Shown here: positions 1-8,259 of the stretch, one piece after another
How the letters are laid out: the number at the start of each line of letters is the position of its first letter
How positions within the stretch are numbered: the first letter of the stretch is position 1
Assembly: GCF_050632385.1 (NCBI RefSeq)
Contig: NZ_CP192599.1
Location: 496,001 to 560,000 of the forward strand
Direction of reading: 5' to 3'
Origin: Humitalea sp050632385
GTDB taxonomy: Bacteria > Pseudomonadota > Alphaproteobacteria > Acetobacterales > Acetobacteraceae
DNA: 64,000 nt
Position numbers and translations under genes: made by a program
Notes under the pieces: model-generated
The model's database searches: none
What the model saw: only the letters and a program-made list of their open reading frames with translations
What the model was told of the DNA's origin: nothing

Positions 1-141
1 TGCTGGCCTATGGGGGGGCGGATTTCCCGCCGGGTTGTTCCTGAAAAAATGACGCGGCGTTGTCCGGGCTGAACCATGAGGGCGGCCTGCCACAGCGCTG
101 CCTCTCCCTCGCGGGGCAAAGGAGCGTCTCGGCTCCCGGCG

Positions 142-2958
142 TCAGGCTTCCTGCTTCAGCGCGACGAAGCATGCGCGCAGGGCGCCCATCAGCGCCTCGG
201 CGGTCGTCGGCGTTTCCAGCACCGGCAGGTCGGCGCCAGTTTCCAGCACAATGCCATCGGTCGCCAGCAAGACCACCGCCACCGCCCGGCGACGCACCAG
301 GTCGAGCACGGGCTGCACCGAGCGCCCGCCCGGCATCGTCGCCAGCACCGCGGCATCGATCGGACCCAACGCATGGATCAGTGAAATCGCTTCCGTCGTC
401 GAAGGGACGGGGCCTGCGACGATGCAGCCCACGGCGGTCAGCGCCGCGGCCAGGTGGGCCGCGTTTTCCGCATCATCATGCACCAGCAGCACGCGCCGGC
501 CCGACAGCACGGGATCGGCGCCGCCGGACGCGGACGGCTCGCCCAGGATCGCCTCCGGCCCGATCCGCAACACGCAGCGCAGCCCCTCCGGATCCCAGAA
601 GCGGGTGATGCCGCCATCCAATTGGGCGCCGGCATTGGCCTCGATCAACTGCGTGCCGAAGCCGGCCCAGGTCGGCCGCTGTTCGATGCGCGGGCCGCCG
701 CGTTCGGTCCATTCCAGCAGCACGCCATCCGCATCCACCATCCAGTCCACCGTCAGCCTGCCGCCTGGCGCCGACAGGGCGCCGTATTTGCTGGCATTGG
801 TCACAAGCTCATGCAGCACCAGTGTCAGCGGTTGCGCCGCCTCGGCCCGCAGCCGCACATCCGGCCCGCCCAGGGTGCAGCGGTCGGCGTGGGCGTCCAG
901 CTCCTCCGCGACGATCTCGGCCAGGTCCGCGGCGACCCATTTTTCCCGTGCCAGCACCGTATGCACCCGGGCCATGGCGGCGATCCGGCCCTCCAGGATC
1001 TCCACCATCGCCGACACGTCGTGGGTCGTCTGCGCCGCCGACAGGCGGATCAGGCTGCGCACCACCGCCAGCGCATTCTTCGCGCGGTGGTCCACCTCAC
1101 GCGACAACAGGCGTTCGGCTTCCTGCGAGCGCTTGCGGGCGGTGATGTCGAGCACGGCGCCGCTGACGCCCAGCAGGTTGCCGGCGGCCCCCCGCACCGG
1201 CTGGTAGCTGCACAGCCAGACCCGGTCCTCGCCCGGCCGGCCGCCCTCCAGCCCCGGGACCTCGACATCCTCGACCGCTTCGCCGGTTTCCACGACGCGG
1301 CGCAGCAGGGGGGCGACCTGCACGGCCATATGCGGCGCAAGCTCCTCCAGCCGGCGGCCGATATGGGCTTCGACCGTCGGGCCATTGGCCGCCGCCAGCA
1401 CGCCATTGACCGCGACGAAGCGCAGGTCTTCGTCCAGCAGGCACAGCCCGACCGGTGCGCTGTCATAGGTCGCGCGCAGTCGCGCCGCCCCTTCGGAGGC
1501 CTGGGACTGCGCCGCGCGCAGGTCGTGGAAATCGATCGCGACCCCGGTCCAGCCGGTCACCACGCCATCGGTGTCGCGGATCGGCGCGGCCTTGTTCAGG
1601 AACCAGCGCCATTCCTTGTCATGCGCGCGGCACAGGCGGATTTCGATGCCATAGCCGCCCGGCCCGGCCTGGCGCGCATCCTCGATCGCCGTGGCCCAGG
1701 TCTTGCGGACGCGTTCCTGGTCGTCGGGATGCACCGCGGCCAGCCAGCCCTCGCCCATGGCGTCGGATTCGGTCATGCCGGTGAATTCCAGCCAGTAGCC
1801 GTTCAGCCAGGTCATGCCGCCGGCGGTATCGGCGGTGAAGACGATCTGGGGGCTGACCTCGACCAGGGCACGCATGCGGGTGGTGGCGCGGTCGCGGGCG
1901 GCCTCGCGCTCCTGCACCTCCTCCGCCATGCGGTCGAAGGCGGCGCCCAGGCGTTCGAACTCCTGCCCGCCGCCGTTCAGCTTACCGACGCGGGCGCGCC
2001 AGTCCTGCCGCGCCCAGCGTTGCGCGGTGTCGAGCAGGCGTCGGATCGGGCGTTCGACCGTCGCCTGGAAGAACAGGGTCGCCAGCGCCAGGGTCAGCAG
2101 CAGGGAGCCCACGATCATCAGCGTCGTCTGCCGCTGGCGTGCGACCTCGGCCGCCACCGCCGGTTCCGCATCCAGCCCCATGGCCACGAAGATGCCGTCC
2201 GGCGAGGCGTTGGACGGGATATAGCCCACGATCCGGCGCAGCCCCTCCAGCGAGGGGGAGTCCACCACCCCGGGCCGCGGTGCCTCGAGCATCGTCATCG
2301 CGAAGGCCGGCAGGGCGGTGCCCACGAAGCGTGCGGCATCGCGCGACCGGGCGATCACCGTGCCGTCGCTGTCGGCGATGGTGGCGATGCTGTCGGGCGG
2401 CAGGTCCAGGCTCAACAGGTCGCCGTTGAGCCATTCGATCGACAGGGCGACCACCATCACGCCGCGCACCTCGTACCCATCGCGCAGCGGCGCCGCGAGG
2501 TAGAAGGATTGCCTGCCCGTGGCGCGCCCGGTGCCGAATTCCCCGGCCACGAAATCCTGCCCGCCGATGGCGGCGCGGAAGTATTGCCGGTCGGCGACGC
2601 TCGCCTCGCCAATCATGGGTTGGGCGGCGCAGATCGCCTTTCCATCCGGGCCGAAGAGGTTGGCGGTGTAATAGCGCGGAGACGACGCGACCAGGCGCGC
2701 CAGGTAGGCGTCGCATTCCGCGCTGGGCACGGCGGCGGCGATCGCTTCATGCGCCGCCATCGCGACCAGCACCTGGCGGGCGGCTTCGAAGGTGCGGCTT
2801 TGCTGGGCCGCGACCAGCCGGGCCAGGCGCATCGCCTGTTCACCCAATTGGACGGTGCGTTCCTGCCGCGCCTGGCTTTCCATCTGCAACTGCACGAGCG
2901 CGGTCGGGAACAGCGCGACCAGCATCACGAACAGGGCACGCAGGGCGATCGGCAATGG
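142..2958 (-). CDS. HWE-family sensor histidine kinase with two PAS domains and a degenerate C-terminal receiver
   Basis: Membrane sensor kinase of about 938 residues. Seen in order: an N-terminal transmembrane helix, a periplasmic dCache-like sensor region, a second transmembrane helix, a HAMP linker, two PAS domains (the first with a clear PAC motif), then an HWE-type kinase core. The phospho-acceptor motif is DHRAKN (His624 with this start), followed by HELVTNASKYGALS and GFGTQLIE, which are hallmarks of the HWE/HisKA_2 class. The last ~120 residues resemble a response-regulator receiver, but the position expected for the phosphorylated Asp reads DAAVLATMPGG and the conserved Lys is absent, so it looks like a pseudo-receiver. 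An in-frame ATG at 3111 would overlap the upstream transglutaminase by 125 bases and add an Arg/Pro-rich tail; I prefer TTG at 2958, with GTG at 2928 also possible. The signal sensed is not evident. Confidence 0.87.
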   Translation of the reverse strand, partial: PLPIALRALFVMLVALFPTALVQLQMESQARQERTVQLGEQAMRLARLVAAQQSRTFEAARQVLVAMAAHEAIAAAVPSAECDAYLARLVASSPRYYTANLFGPDGKAICAAQPMIGEASVADRQYFRAAIGGQDFVAGEFGTGRATGRQSFYLAAPLRDGYEVRGVMVVALSIEWLNGDLLSLDLPPDSIATIADSDGTVIARSRDAARFVGTALPAFAMTMLEAPRPGVVDSPSLEGLRRIVGYIPSNASPDGIFVAMGLDAEPAVAAEVARQRQTTLMIVGSLLLTLALATLFFQATVERPIRRLLDTAQRWARQDWRARVGKLNGGGQEFERLGAAFDRMAEEVQEREAARDRATTRMRALVEVSPQIVFTADTAGGMTWLNGYWLEFTGMTESDAMGEGWLAAVHPDDQERVRKTWATAIEDARQAGPGGYGIEIRLCRAHDKEWRWFLNKAAPIRDTDGVVTGWTGVAIDFHDLRAAQSQASEGAARLRATYDSAPVGLCLLDEDLRFVAVNGVLAAANGPTVEAHIGRRLEELAPHMAVQVAPLLRRVVETGEAVEDVEVPGLEGGRPGEDRVWLCSYQPVRGAAGNLLGVSGAVLDITARKRSQEAERLLSREVDHRAKNALAVVRSLIRLSAAQTTHDVSAMVEILEGRIAAMARVHTVLAREKWVAADLAEIVAEELDAHADRCTLGGPDVRLRAEAAQPLTLVLHELVTNASKYGALSAPGGRLTVDWMVDADGVLLEWTERGGPRIEQRPTWAGFGTQLIEANAGAQLDGGITRFWDPEGLRCVLRIGPEAILGEPSASGGADPVLSGRRVLLVHDDAENAAHLAAALTAVGCIVAGPVPSTTEAISLIHALGPIDAAVLATMPGGRSVQPVLDLVRRRAVAVVLLATDGIVLETGADLPVLETPTTAEALMGALRACFVALKQEA

Positions 2959-2986
2959 CTGGTTCCGGAGGTCGTTGGGGCGGGCT

Positions 2987-3967
2987 CTACGCTTGGCCGG
3001 GGGGGGCGACCTGTTCGATGTCCGGACCGGGGATGTCCCCCGGCTCGGCCGGCCCATCATCCTGTTCGGGCCCGACGGGGGATGGATCGTCGCCGACCGA
3101 CACCGCGACATCGACGATCAGCGAGTGGAAATCCCCGGCGGTGCCGACAAAGCCCCCGCCGACCGGCATGGCCTGCGCCGGGCTGCGGGTGACGCCGACG
3201 CGGATCAGGTTGGTGCCGGCGACCAGGCCGTTGGTGGGGTCGTATTCCACCCAGCCCGCGCCGGGCAGGTAGACCGACGCCCAGGCATGGGTGGCGCCGC
3301 CGCCCACGGTCTGGATGCTGTCGCTGTCGTAGAGGTAGCCGCTGACGAAGCGGGCGGCGCAGCCCAGGCTGCGGGCAGCCTCCATCATCAGCAGCGCGAA
3401 GTCGCGGCAGGTGCCGGCGCCGGTGCGCAGGGTCTCGGCCGGCAACTGCGTGCCCTCGGTTTCCCGCGCGGCATAGATGAAGTTCTGATGGATGGCCTGG
3501 GTCATGGCCGCCAGCACGTCCAGCGTGCGCGCCTCTCCCTCCAGCGGGATGAAGCGCCGTGCCCAGGCGTCCACCAGATGCTCCGGGTCCGGGGTCTGGC
3601 GCTCCATCAGGCGGGACACGTCGGGGACTTCCTCGGCGGGGTAGGTGAAGGGGAAGACCTCCGCCGCCGGGTCCAGCGTCGCGCGCGGCAGGGAGGGACC
3701 GGCCGGGAAATGGATCAGGTCGAGGCGGGAGACGATCTCCAGCCGGTCGGTCCGCTCCTCCGGCGCCCAGTCCAGTAGGCAGACGGAATTGCCGAAGACG
3801 TCATGCGCCCAGCGGCTGGACTGCGGCGGCGGATCCACCGACAGGGTCGCTTCCAGCAGGCGCAGGTCGTGGCTGTCCTGCGGCCGCAGCATCAGGCGGT
3901 GCTGCGAGAGTTGGACGGGCTGGTTGTACAGGTAGCGTGTGGTGTGGCTGACGCGGACCCGCGGCAT
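2987..3967 (-). CDS. Transglutaminase-like cysteine peptidase family protein
   Basis: About 326 residues with an N-terminal beta-rich region typical of bacterial transglutaminase-like proteins, then the transglutaminase core. The catalytic triad is visible: Cys in GAGTCRDFALLMMEAAR, His in GATHAWASVYLPG and Asp in VEYDPTNG. Family members act as peptidases or amide-forming enzymes; the substrate cannot be told from sequence. The start at 3967 is chosen because a purine-rich ribosome binding site (GAAGGGGAGA) lies just upstream and the protein then begins with the family-typical RVSHTTRYLYNQPV. A start 12 codons earlier is possible. It lies immediately upstream of the sensor kinase on the same strand, with about 30 bases between them, so co-transcription is likely. 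The C-terminal tail is acidic and Pro-rich and probably disordered. Confidence 0.88.
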   Translation of the reverse strand: MPRVRVSHTTRYLYNQPVQLSQHRLMLRPQDSHDLRLLEATLSVDPPPQSSRWAHDVFGNSVCLLDWAPEERTDRLEIVSRLDLIHFPAGPSLPRATLDPAAEVFPFTYPAEEVPDVSRLMERQTPDPEHLVDAWARRFIPLEGEARTLDVLAAMTQAIHQNFIYAARETEGTQLPAETLRTGAGTCRDFALLMMEAARSLGCAARFVSGYLYDSDSIQTVGGGATHAWASVYLPGAGWVEYDPTNGLVAGTNLIRVGVTRSPAQAMPVGGGFVGTAGDFHSLIVDVAVSVGDDPSPVGPEQDDGPAEPGDIPGPDIEQVAPPGQA

Positions 3968-4111
3968 CGGTCTCCCCTTCCGAAGGTCAGGACAGGCTCG
4001 CAACGCGCGAGCCGGGTCTTGGTTGCATCAGGATGGGGGCATCATGCCACATTCCCGCGTTGCGGGCGTGTTAAGCCGGCCACGGCGGGATGGCGATCCG
4101 GTTTCGGGACC

Positions 4112-4140
4112 GCCCGGGCAGGGACATGCCCCGCCCGGGC
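4112..4140 (-). terminator. GC-rich hairpin downstream of phaB, possible terminator
   Basis: An inverted repeat GCCCGGGC-A-GGG / CCC-C-GCCCGGGC with a five-base loop lies 12 bases past the phaB stop. It has no following T tract, so an intrinsic terminator is only probable. Confidence 0.4.
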
Positions 4141-4152
4141 GCCCCCGAAGGG

Positions 4153-4875
4153 TCAGTACATGTGCTGGCCGCCGTTGATCGACAGCGTCGATCCGGTGAT
4201 GAAATCGGCATCATCCGCCGTCAGGAACACCACGCCGCGGGCGATGTCGGTGGCATGGCCCAGGCGGCCGCGCGGGATCTTGGCGATGATCTTGTCCAGC
4301 ACGTCCGGCGGCACGGCGCGCACCATCTCGGTATCCACATACCCCGGGGCGATGGCGTTCACCGTGATCGAATTGCGCGCGCCTTCCTGGGCCAATGCCT
4401 TGGTGAAGCCGTGGATGCCGGATTTGGCGGCGGCGTAGTTCACCTGGCCCAATTGCCCGGCCTGGCCGTTGACCGAGCCGATGTTGACGATGCGGCCGAA
4501 TTTGCGCGTGCTCATGCCGTCCCAGACGGCCTTGCACAGGTTGTAGCAGGAGCCGAGGTTGGTATCGATCACCTGGTCCCACATGTCGCGCGTCAGCTTG
4601 CGCATCATCGCATCGCGGGTGATGCCGGCGTTGTTCACCAGGATCTCGATCGGCCCGACCTCGGCCTCGATCTTGGCGACCGCGGCGACCGAGGCATCGA
4701 AATCGCCCACGTCGAACTTGTAGCAGGGAATGCCGGTGGCCGCGGTGAAGGCGGCGGCGGCGGCGTCATTGCCGGCGTAGTTGGCGACGACCTTGCGGCC
4801 GGAGGCCTTCAGCGCCTCACTGATCGCGGCGCCGATGCCGCGTTGACCACCGGTGACGAGTGCGACGCGTGACAT
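4153..4875 (-). CDS. phaB: Acetoacetyl-CoA reductase (NADPH), polyhydroxybutyrate synthesis
   Basis: Short-chain dehydrogenase of 240 residues. It reduces acetoacetyl-CoA to (R)-3-hydroxybutyryl-CoA, the second step of polyhydroxybutyrate synthesis. Seen: the N-terminal nucleotide-binding motif VTGGQRGIG, the NNAGI motif, the catalytic Ser in NIGSVNGQAGQLGQ, and the YxxxK pair in NYAAAKSG. The GQAGQLGQVNY stretch and the ending INGGQHMY are typical of PhaB rather than FabG. Of two nearby ATGs, the second (4875) sits six bases after AAGGGAG and is chosen; the first directly abuts that site. No phaA or phaC is in the window, so the gene stands apart from the usual pathway cluster, which is common in this group. 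Confidence 0.92.
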   Translation of the reverse strand: MSRVALVTGGQRGIGAAISEALKASGRKVVANYAGNDAAAAAFTAATGIPCYKFDVGDFDASVAAVAKIEAEVGPIEILVNNAGITRDAMMRKLTRDMWDQVIDTNLGSCYNLCKAVWDGMSTRKFGRIVNIGSVNGQAGQLGQVNYAAAKSGIHGFTKALAQEGARNSITVNAIAPGYVDTEMVRAVPPDVLDKIIAKIPRGRLGHATDIARGVVFLTADDADFITGSTLSINGGQHMY

Positions 4876-4954
4876 GAACATCTCCCTTGATTGGCAACGA
4901 AATTCTTACGCTGGCGATTCCACCAAGGAACCTCGGTGGCCGCAACCCCCGGCG

Positions 4955-5194
4955 TCAGCGACAGGAACAGGCGGCGCCGATGCCGCGGAAATTGCGCTCG
5001 GCAAAACCCTGCGCGTCGCTGAGGTAGTCGAAGCTTTGGAAAGCGCAGGTGCCGCTGCCGCGCGCGCTGGCCATCTGTTCGGGCGTGCGGCTGTCCACCT
5101 CGATTTTTCCGTTCGCGCAATAGACAGTGTAGCGCGTCTGGGCGAGGGCCGGCAGCGCGGCCAAGGCCAGGACAAAGACCAGCATGGCCCGCAT
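4955..5194 (-). CDS. Small secreted Cys-containing protein of unknown function
   Basis: A 79-residue protein with a clear signal peptide: short positive start, hydrophobic core, and cleavage likely after ALA before QTRYTVYC. The mature part has four cysteines, two of them at the extreme C-terminus (CSC), compatible with disulfides in the periplasm. A ribosome binding site (AAAGGAG) lies ten bases before the ATG. I do not recognise a family. It lies just upstream of phaB on the same strand, with an 80-base gap. Reality of the gene is supported by the signal peptide and binding site only. Confidence 0.6.
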   Translation of the reverse strand: MRAMLVFVLALAALPALAQTRYTVYCANGKIEVDSRTPEQMASARGSGTCAFQSFDYLSDAQGFAERNFRGIGAACSCR

Positions 5195-5303
5195 GGCGTG
5201 CGGCTCCTTTTTTTCTGCGTTTCCCTGGTTCGAGCCTGCGCCATGGACCGATCACGGGCAAGCATTTCGGCGCGATGCCGTAGCGATCCGGGGGCAAAAA
5301 CCA

Positions 5304-5651
5304 TCAGTCGACCGGCAGGAAGATGAACACCACCGCCGCGACCAGGCAGCCCATGGCGGCGAAATAGGTCCAGCGCAGCGGCTCACCCAGGAACATCACG
5401 CTGAACACGGCGAAGACCGACAGGGTGATCACCTCCTGCATCACCTTCAGTTGTTGGCCGGTGAAGGTGCCGTAGCCGATGCGGTTGGCCGGCACCGCCA
5501 GCGTGTATTCGATGAAGGCGATGCCCCAGGACACCAGTATGGCGAGCCACATCGGCCAGGATGGCTGCTTGAGGTGGCCATACCAGGCATAGGTCATGAC
5601 AATGTTGGACAGCACCAGCAGGATGGGCGTCCAGATCAGCGCGGGATTCAT
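5304..5651 (-). CDS. DMT-superfamily small membrane protein (DUF486 type)
   Basis: A 115-residue integral membrane protein with four predicted transmembrane helices, matching the DUF486/DMT family of small transporter-like proteins. The family-typical features are an ANRIGYG turn after the second helix and QLKVMQEVITL before the third. The start codon overlaps the stop of the upstream permease gene as ATGA, indicating translational coupling. Substrate unknown. Confidence 0.85.
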   Translation of the reverse strand: MNPALIWTPILLVLSNIVMTYAWYGHLKQPSWPMWLAILVSWGIAFIEYTLAVPANRIGYGTFTGQQLKVMQEVITLSVFAVFSVMFLGEPLRWTYFAAMGCLVAAVVFIFLPVD

Positions 5652-6964
5652 CGGGCATCCTCGGGGACCGCCACCAAGGGCACTTCGGGCACGACCTCCC
5701 CCGGGGGCAGGCGGTTCAGCAGGTAGAGCATGATCCCCAGCGCCGGCAGCGCGGCGGCGGTGGTCAGCAGGAAGAACGGCGTCCAGCCCAGCGACTCGGC
5801 CAGCCAGCCCGACGAGGCACCCAGCGTGCGCAGCGGCACCGCCGCCAGCGACGACAGCAGCGCGTATTGCGTGGCGGTGAAGGCGCGGGAGGTGAGCAGG
5901 GACAGGTAGGTGACGAAGGCGGCATCGGCCAGGCCATCGGTGAAATTCTCGACGCCCACCTGGGCCCATAGCATGGGCATGCCGCCGCCGGCCTCGTTCA
6001 GCGCGACATACATCAGGTTGGACAGCATCTGCAGCAGCCCGGTCAGGATCAGCGCCCGCCTGGTGCCGATGCGCGCGACGAGCCAGCCGCCGACCAGCGC
6101 CCCGGCCAGGGTCACGACCAGGCCGAAGACGCTGCTGACGGCGGCGACGTCCAGCCGGGAGAAGCCGAGTTCGCGGTAGAAGGGCGCGGTCATAATACCG
6201 GCCAGTGCCTCACCCAATTTGAACAAGCCGACGAAGAGCAGGATCGCGATCCAATGGTCGCGCCGCATGAAATCGACGAAGGGGGCGATCACCGCGGCAT
6301 GCAGCCGCGGCCGCCAGCCGGGCGGCAGGGCGGCCGGGGGCGGTGGTTCCGGCGCCAGGGAGACGGCGATGAAGCCGATGCCGACCAGCCCCGCGCAGAG
6401 GGCAAAGGCGGCCCCCCAGCCGAAGAATTCGGCGACCGTGAGCGCGCCTGCGTTGCTGGCCAGCAAGGCGGCGCGATAGCCCCAGATGTAGCAGGCCAGC
6501 CCATAGCCCTGTTCGCGTTCGCCCAGGATCTCGATCCGATAGGCATCGACGACGATGTCCTGGCTGGCGGACAGGAAGGCGACCAGCACCGCGATGCCGA
6601 CGGTCACGCCGGCGGCGGTCGCGGGGTCGGTCTGGCCGAGTGCGAGAATCGCCAGCGCCAGCACCGGCAGTATGCAGGCCAGCCACCCCCGCCGCCGCCC
6701 CCAGGCGCGAAAGGCCGGCGGGGCCGCGTGGTCGAGCAGCGGCGACCACAGGAACTTGAACGTATAGGCCAGCCCGATCAGCGCGGTCAGCCCGATCGCG
6801 GCCAGGCTGATGCCGCTCTCGCTCATCCACTGGCGCAGGGTGAAGGCGGTCAGCGGCAGCGGCACCCCGGCCGAAAACCCCAAGGCCAGCAGCACCAGGA
6901 ACCGCCGGTCGCCCCAAAGCCGAAAACCGGGGCGGCTTCGCGAGTCGGACGGGGAGGTCTTCAT
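5648..6964 (-). CDS. AmpG-like muropeptide permease (MFS transporter)
   Basis: A 438-residue major facilitator protein with about twelve transmembrane helices. AmpG-family landmarks are visible: GFSAGVPLPLT near the N-terminus, YTFKFLWSPLLDH in the next loop, and SASQDIVVDAYRIE after helix 4. AmpG imports anhydro-muropeptides released during wall turnover, feeding recycling and, in many species, AmpC induction. No ampC/ampR or recycling amidase is nearby, so a link to beta-lactamase is not supported here. The gene forms a two-gene unit with the DMT protein through a four-base overlap. Confidence 0.85.
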   Translation of the reverse strand: MKTSPSDSRSRPGFRLWGDRRFLVLLALGFSAGVPLPLTAFTLRQWMSESGISLAAIGLTALIGLAYTFKFLWSPLLDHAAPPAFRAWGRRRGWLACILPVLALAILALGQTDPATAAGVTVGIAVLVAFLSASQDIVVDAYRIEILGEREQGYGLACYIWGYRAALLASNAGALTVAEFFGWGAAFALCAGLVGIGFIAVSLAPEPPPPAALPPGWRPRLHAAVIAPFVDFMRRDHWIAILLFVGLFKLGEALAGIMTAPFYRELGFSRLDVAAVSSVFGLVVTLAGALVGGWLVARIGTRRALILTGLLQMLSNLMYVALNEAGGGMPMLWAQVGVENFTDGLADAAFVTYLSLLTSRAFTATQYALLSSLAAVPLRTLGASSGWLAESLGWTPFFLLTTAAALPALGIMLYLLNRLPPGEVVPEVPLVAVPEDAR

Positions 6965-7169
6965 CCCCCGGGCCTAGCCGAGCGCCGCGCCCGAGGCCAG
7001 CGGCGGGACGTCATCATCGGGGGCAAGGTGGCGCGTTTGGCGCCGCGGTCTGGCCGGTATCTGGCCCAGGATGATGAATTGCGCGTCAGGCACCGCCGCG
7101 ATCCGTTGCGCCGGCGGCATTCAGCGCGCCAAGATCGCAATCTTGCAGCCGACCCAAAGGGACCATCGC

Positions 7170-7751
7170 ATGGATATCGTCGCACGCGCCAAAGGGTTGA
7201 TCCTGTCGCCCCAGTCGGAGTGGCAAGCGATCGCCGCCGAACCCGTGGGCGACCCGATCGACCTGATCAAATCCTATGCGGTGCCGATGGCGGCGATCCC
7301 GGCGATCTGCGGTTTCATCGGTTCGGCGCTGATCGGCGCCTTCCTGTTCCGCGGCGGGATGGGGATGATGGGCTTCGGCATCGGCCGGCTCTTCGTGGTC
7401 ATGGTGCTTGGCTACGTGCTCGGCCTGGTCGGCATCTTCGTGATCGCCAAGATCATCGAGATGCTGCAGCCGTCCTTCGGCGCCACGGCCGACCCCAGGG
7501 GGGCGATGAAGCTTGCGGTCTATACGCCGACCGCGGTCTGGCTGGCCGGGATCTTCAGCCTGATCCCGCCGCTGTCCTTCCTGGGCATCCTCGGGCTCTA
7601 CAGCATCTACATCCTGTATGTCGGCGTGCCGATCGTGGGCGGCGTGCCGCAGGAACGGGCGGTGCCCTTCATCCTGGTGCTGGCGCTGATCGGGATCGTG
7701 ATCAACATCCTGCTGGGCATCGTGATCGGGGCGCTGGTGTTCATGTTCTGA
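7170..7751 (+). CDS. Yip1-family membrane protein
   Basis: A 193-residue membrane protein with a short cytoplasmic N-terminus (RAKGLILSPQSEWQAIA) followed by about five hydrophobic helices, the pattern of bacterial Yip1/YIP1-domain proteins. Function in bacteria is not well defined. The ATG at 7170 is chosen because AAAGGGA lies about eight bases upstream; an upstream in-frame ATG would add 33 residues with no family character. The 205-base gap upstream should contain its promoter. A bidirectional terminator follows. Confidence 0.85.
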   Translation: MDIVARAKGLILSPQSEWQAIAAEPVGDPIDLIKSYAVPMAAIPAICGFIGSALIGAFLFRGGMGMMGFGIGRLFVVMVLGYVLGLVGIFVIAKIIEMLQPSFGATADPRGAMKLAVYTPTAVWLAGIFSLIPPLSFLGILGLYSIYILYVGVPIVGGVPQERAVPFILVLALIGIVINILLGIVIGALVFMF

Positions 7752-7772
7752 ACGCCTGGGCATCGGGCACAG

Positions 7773-7807
7773 AAAAACCCCCGCCGGCACGCCGGCGGGG
7801 GTTTTTT
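7773..7807. terminator. Bidirectional intrinsic terminator
   Basis: A strong GC stem CCCCCGCCGGC / GCCGGCGGGGG is preceded by five A and followed by six T, so it can act on both strands. It sits between the convergent Yip1 gene and the acidic zinc-ribbon gene. Confidence 0.9.
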
Positions 7808-7818
7808 ATTGGGGGGCC

Positions 7819-8139
7819 TTACGGCTCCTCGTCGCGCTCGGTCTCGACCTCGATTTCCTCGGCGATCGCGTCTTCCGCGTCGTCCATGTCCTCGGCGTCG
7901 TCCAGGGTCTCGTCCTCGGGCACGTCCTCCACCTCGACCTCGTCGCCATCCGCCGGCTGGGCGGCGGCGCGCTTGGCCAGCTTGGGGTCGAGCGGCAGGG
8001 CCGCGCGGCGCGGGCGCGGCTGTTCGGCCGGCTGTTCCGTCCCGCACTTGGGGCAAATCGCCGGGGTTTTCGCCATATCGTAGAATTTCGTGGAACAGGC
8101 CACGCAGGTGCGCTTCAGGCCTAGGTCAGGCTTCGCCAT
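7819..8139 (-). CDS. TIGR02300-family acidic zinc-ribbon protein (FYDLN-acid type)
   Basis: A 106-residue protein. The N-terminus has two CxxC pairs, CVAC and CPKC, spaced to bind one zinc, with the KFYD motif after the first pair. The C-terminal half is almost entirely Asp/Glu. This architecture matches the TIGR02300 family, found in alphaproteobacteria, whose function is unknown. In many alphaproteobacterial genomes this gene lies next to aroA, as it does here (divergent, 120 bases apart). The start is set by AGGAA eight bases upstream. Confidence 0.88.
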   Translation of the reverse strand: MAKPDLGLKRTCVACSTKFYDMAKTPAICPKCGTEQPAEQPRPRRAALPLDPKLAKRAAAQPADGDEVEVEDVPEDETLDDAEDMDDAEDAIAEEIEVETERDEEP

Positions 8140-8259
8140 TGTGGGTTCCTGGCTGGCGTTCCCCGGGAGGTGGGAAACGCGGGGTCCGGTTTGGGCGGCG
8201 CGCATTGCCACGCCGCCTTGGGCCGTGTCAAACGCCGAAATCGCCACAGGCAAGTCTGC

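Noticed and set aside
1..141. Possible end of an upstream gene at the window start
   Set aside because: All plus-strand frames close within about 72 bases with no recognisable sequence; too short to support a call.
454..3192. A 912-codon open frame on the plus strand opposite the sensor kinase
   Set aside because: It is antisense to a well-supported kinase, is His/Arg/Gln-rich with no recognisable domain, and arises from the high GC content.
6254..8083. A 609-codon plus-strand frame covering the AmpG, Yip1 and zinc-ribbon genes
   Set aside because: It crosses three better supported genes and a strong terminator and has no domain.
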